The notes under the pieces: generated by a model | Databases searched by the model: none | Told to the model about the DNA's origin: nothing | Seen by the model: only the letters and a program-made list of their open reading frames with translations | Made by a program: the position numbers and the translations under genes | DNA from: Synoicihabitans lomoniglobus | Lineage (GTDB): Bacteria > Verrucomicrobiota > Verrucomicrobiia > Opitutales > Opitutaceae | NCBI RefSeq assembly: GCF_029023725.1 | Contig: NZ_CP119075.1 | Span: 925,501-989,500 of the forward strand | Reading direction: 5' to 3' | Length of the DNA: 64,000 nucleotides | Part shown: positions 61,492 to 64,000 of the stretch, one piece after another | How positions within the stretch are numbered: the stretch's first letter is position 1 | Layout of the letters: every line of letters starts with the position of its first letter

Positions 61492-63044
61492 TACGCCGGC
61501 TCCGATTTTTCTTCCTTCCGTTCCTTGGACGCGACTTTGCGCCGAGGCGTCATCCGCCATGCGCGGGTTGGTTGAGCGGCCTCTTGCTGGTGGCGACCGT
61601 CGCCGTGACTTCCGCCGGGAAACCGCGCGTCGTGGTCACCACCGACGGCGAGGTCGACGACATGAACTCGCTCATTCGCATGCTGCATTATGCGAATGAA
61701 TTCGAGTGGGAAGGCATCGTGATCACCAGTTCGATCTGGCATTACGCCGGGGACGGGAAGGGCACGTTGTTCACGTCGGAAGACCCCGAGCAGGTCGAAC
61801 GCTACGGTGAACGCACAGACCTGCGATGGACGGGTGTCGAATGGGTCGACGACATCATCGATCTCTACGCCGAGGTATATCCGAATCTGCGATTGCATGC
61901 GCCCGGCTATCCCTCGCCGGAGTCGCTGCACGAGCTGGTGAAGGTGGGCAACATCACCTTCGAGGGCGAAATGGCGGTCGATACCGAAGGCTCGCAGTGG
62001 ATCGAAGCGCTGCTCCTCGATGACGAACCCGGACCGCTTTGGCTGCACGCGTGGGGAGGGGCCAATACCATTGCCCGCGCCTTGAAAGCGATTGAAGCGC
62101 GCCATCGCGGCACGTCGGAGTGGGAGCGTATTTACCGGAAGGTCACGGAGAAGGCGGTGCTCTACATGGTGGCGGATCAGGATGCGACCTACCGCAACTA
62201 CATCGAACCGCACTGGCCCGATCTGCCGGTCCTCTACAACCTCAATCAACACGAGCCGATCGGCTACGGTTGGTGGCGGATCAATCAGCCCAGTCGACTG
62301 GCTTATCTGCGCGGCGCGTGGTGGCGCGAATACGTCAAACTCGGTCACGGCGCGCTGGGTGGACGCACCTATCTGTGGGGCGACGGTCAGCAAACGGCCG
62401 GCGACCCGTTGCAGCAGAACGGCAGCCTGGCGGAGACGCGCCAGGCGGGCCGTGATCGCTACGATTTCATTTCCGAAGGCGACAGCGTGGCGATTCTACA
62501 CCAACTGCCGGTCGGACTGCGCAGCGAGGAGGATCCGACTTACGGCGGGTGGGGCGGTCGCCTCGTGCGCAGCGACGGGGAGGCCGTGCGTTGGGAGGCG
62601 ACCCGGGCCGTCACCGACCTCAATACCGAAACCGGGGCCGCCGACTATGCCTATCCGGTGAGCCGGTGGTTGCCCGCATTCCAAAACGACTACGCCGCCC
62701 GCGCCGACTGGGCGGTGTTGCCCTATGACGAAGCCAACCACCCGCCGGTTGTCACGGTGGAAGGCCCCCTCGATCTCACCGCGAAAGCGGGCGAAACGAT
62801 CACGCTGACCGGCACCGCGTCAGACCCCGACGGCGACGCCCTCGATCTGCGCTGGTGGCAATACCGCGAAGCCGGCACCGCACCGTATCCGGCGACGCTC
62901 ACGGTTCTCGGAGATGGACGGGTCCAGATCCAAGTGCCCGTTCATGCCGAACCGGGCCAAACCCTGCATTTCATTCTCGAAGCCACCGACGACGGCGAAC
63001 CCGCGCTGACGCGTTACCGGCGGGTGATTGTGACCCTGAACTAA
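61488..63044 (+). CDS. Exported DUF1593 (nucleoside-hydrolase-like) protein
   Basis: A 518-residue exported protein. After a long basic and hydrophobic leader (GWLSGLLLVATVAVTSAG), residues 45 onward read RVVVTTDGEVDDMNSLIRMLHYANEFEWEGIVITSS, the DUF1593 version of the nucleoside-hydrolase DTDxxxDD metal site. GPLWLHAWGGANTIARAL is another family landmark. The last ~90 residues are a Big/PKD-type beta-sandwich (PPVVTVEGPLDLTAKAGETITLTGTASDPDGDALDLRWWQY). Proteins of this group occur in polysaccharide loci; activity is unknown but a ribosidase- or glycosidase-like reaction is likely. ATGA overlap with the sulfatase. Confidence 0.85.
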   Translation: MIRRLRFFFLPFLGRDFAPRRHPPCAGWLSGLLLVATVAVTSAGKPRVVVTTDGEVDDMNSLIRMLHYANEFEWEGIVITSSIWHYAGDGKGTLFTSEDPEQVERYGERTDLRWTGVEWVDDIIDLYAEVYPNLRLHAPGYPSPESLHELVKVGNITFEGEMAVDTEGSQWIEALLLDDEPGPLWLHAWGGANTIARALKAIEARHRGTSEWERIYRKVTEKAVLYMVADQDATYRNYIEPHWPDLPVLYNLNQHEPIGYGWWRINQPSRLAYLRGAWWREYVKLGHGALGGRTYLWGDGQQTAGDPLQQNGSLAETRQAGRDRYDFISEGDSVAILHQLPVGLRSEEDPTYGGWGGRLVRSDGEAVRWEATRAVTDLNTETGAADYAYPVSRWLPAFQNDYAARADWAVLPYDEANHPPVVTVEGPLDLTAKAGETITLTGTASDPDGDALDLRWWQYREAGTAPYPATLTVLGDGRVQIQVPVHAEPGQTLHFILEATDDGEPALTRYRRVIVTLN

Positions 63045-63079
63045 ATCCCCGAGCCGTCTTACCGTTATCCCCTCCTGAT

Positions 63080-63639
63080 ATGAAACTGATCATTTCCTAT
63101 CTTCCCCTCCATCGAGTTGTCGCTATCATTCTGCTGTTCGGTCCTTTGCTCTCTGCTCCGCTCCGGGCCGAGCGCGTGGTGCCGGAGTGGCCCGCTGCGG
63201 ATGAGAAAATTCGCGTCATCATAGACACCGATCTGGCCAATGAAATCGACGACCTTTACGCGCTCGGTCTCGTGCTGGCGGCGCAGGAGCGGTTCGACAT
63301 CGAAGGCATCGTGGCGGCGCATTGGGGCGACGCGGGCGGACCGGACGGATTGGACGAATCCTACGAGCTGATCCTCGAGTGCATGCGGGTTGCAGGCATG
63401 GAGGGAAAGATTCCGGTGCTTAAAGGATCGCAGCCATTCCAGTTCAGCCAACAGATCATCCCTTCTCCCGGCGTGGACTTCATCGTCGAGCGGGCGATGG
63501 ACCCGTCGGACGAGCGACCGCTCTGGGTAATCTCGCTTGGGGCCTGCACCAACATTGCCATGGCTTGGAAGCGGGAGCCGGCGATCAAGGACCGGGTGAT
63601 CTCGCTGTGGCACGGTCGGACCCAATGGCCGGTGAAGTG
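63080..63639 (+). pseudogene. Inosine-uridine nucleoside hydrolase-like gene, 3' truncated
   Basis: The first ~186 codons of an exported IUNH-family protein: signal peptide (HRVVAIILLFGPLLSAPLRAE), the calcium-binding IRVIIDTDLANEIDDLYALGLVL, IEGIVAAHWGD, and LWVISLGACTNIAMAWKREP then RVISLWHGRTQWPVK. A full protein needs about 130 more residues including the last catalytic Asp region. The match ends at about 63636-63640, exactly where an 8-bp hairpin begins; beyond it the frame reads low-complexity basic sequence to a stop at 63769. The gene is therefore cut by an insertion or rearrangement. It is 35 bp downstream of the DUF1593 gene. Confidence 0.82.
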
Positions 63640-63660
63640 TCCACCGCGACGAGCGGTGGA
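63640..63660. repeat. Hairpin at the break point of the nucleoside hydrolase gene
   Basis: TCCACCGC, GACGA and GCGGTGGA form a perfect 8-bp stem. It lies exactly where similarity to nucleoside hydrolases ends, so it may be the end of an inserted element. Such subterminal hairpins are known for IS200/IS605-like elements, but no matching transposase is recognised here. Confidence 0.4.
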
Positions 63661-63691
63661 TTCATGTCTGAGGAATCGTTGGTGGTGGTCT

Positions 63692-64000
63692 TCATGCGGC
63701 CCGTGTGACGAACGGCGGCGAACGCGCGACGCGTGGCAGGGTGCCGACGCAGCGCAACGACTCGGTTAGGCAATGCGTGGAGAAGGCCATGCTTCGCAGC
63801 TTGAGCATCTCATCGAAGCGCACTAACGATTGATACTGTTCGGTGACGTCACGACGGAAGTCGCGACCTTTACGGGTGGATTTATGTTTTGGCATATCAC
63901 CGCCAGTCTTGTCACTGGCGTCCCAAATAACATCCTCGACCTGTCGTGCGTCCCGAACGTCATACCCCTCACTCCTCACTGCGCCGCGCAGCGGCTTCGT
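63692..64000 (-). CDS. Unidentified open frame at the right edge (partial)
   Basis: An open frame that enters from the right edge and stops at 63692. It reads ARQVEDVIWDASDKTGGDMPKHKSTRKGRDFRR, then DVTEQYQSLVRFDEMLKLRSMAF. The last ~35 residues look random, and a second frame with PNRVVALRRHPATRRAFAAVR overlaps there, which suggests a frameshift or a broken end. I do not recognise the family. Its place beyond the hairpin that interrupts the nucleoside hydrolase makes a mobile-element gene likely. Confidence 0.3.
   Translation of the reverse strand, partial: TKPLRGAVRSEGYDVRDARQVEDVIWDASDKTGGDMPKHKSTRKGRDFRRDVTEQYQSLVRFDEMLKLRSMAFSTHCLTESLRCVGTLPRVARSPPFVTRAA

Noticed and set aside
1..64000. 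CRISPR array, tRNA or rRNA genes, prophage
   Set aside because: No regularly spaced repeats, no tRNA-like cloverleaf with a T-loop, no rRNA and no phage structural genes were seen on reading both strands.

Overview
The window looks like chromosomal DNA of a verrucomicrobium of the Opitutaceae type. This rests on the high G+C, the mix of housekeeping genes with a sulfatase/glycosidase locus, GntR and LacI regulators, a GldA/GldF/GldG/DUF4340 transport set, a FecR + CHASE2-cyclase pair and a GSII-type glutamine synthetase. The assignment is by gene content only.

Layout. 1-1500: start of a TonB-dependent receptor divergent from a GntR/FCD regulator. 1600-7760 (minus): Gld-like ABC system, GtrA protein and rlmN. 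7900-14300: LptF/G permease, PepSY protein, two-component system, LtaS-like transferase and PAP2 phosphatase. 14300-14960: a decayed Phd/VapC pair. 14958-16770: leuA with a structured leader. 16960-22900: an ECF sigma operon, coaC, two cyclotransferase-fold genes, SRP RNA, dnaX with an A10 slippage site, and a PP2C phosphatase with a mini-kinase. 23000-24230: glnA with a sigma-54-like promoter and a strong terminator. 24270-30670: O-antigen-ligase-like protein, FecR protein, CHASE2 cyclase and a second ECF operon. 30680-39160: ilvB, a YmdB phosphoesterase, an A+T-richer glycosyltransferase, accA, TPR, YceI and queA. 39186-39870: RHS and IS481 remnants.

40021-63640 is one catabolic island: five sulfatases with Cys-type CxPxR motifs, a GH78 alpha-L-rhamnosidase, a GH4 enzyme, a beta-propeller glycosidase, an esterase, an MFS transporter, a FAD oxidoreductase, LamG-type secreted proteins, a DUF1593 protein and a truncated nucleoside hydrolase, with a LacI-family regulator in the middle. 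I infer a sulfated, rhamnose-containing (algal-type) glycan as substrate.

Main discoveries: (1) a 14-bp palindrome, consensus TTCAWC-NN-GWTGAA, occurs seven times, all in intergenic promoter regions of this island, and defines a probable LacI regulon; (2) dnaX carries a run of ten A residues where slippage would extend a 383-residue product to about 541 residues; (3) a deletion has joined the start of a Phd antitoxin to the end of a VapC toxin; (4) glnA has a correctly spaced sigma-54-type promoter; (5) the nucleoside hydrolase gene is interrupted exactly at an 8-bp hairpin.
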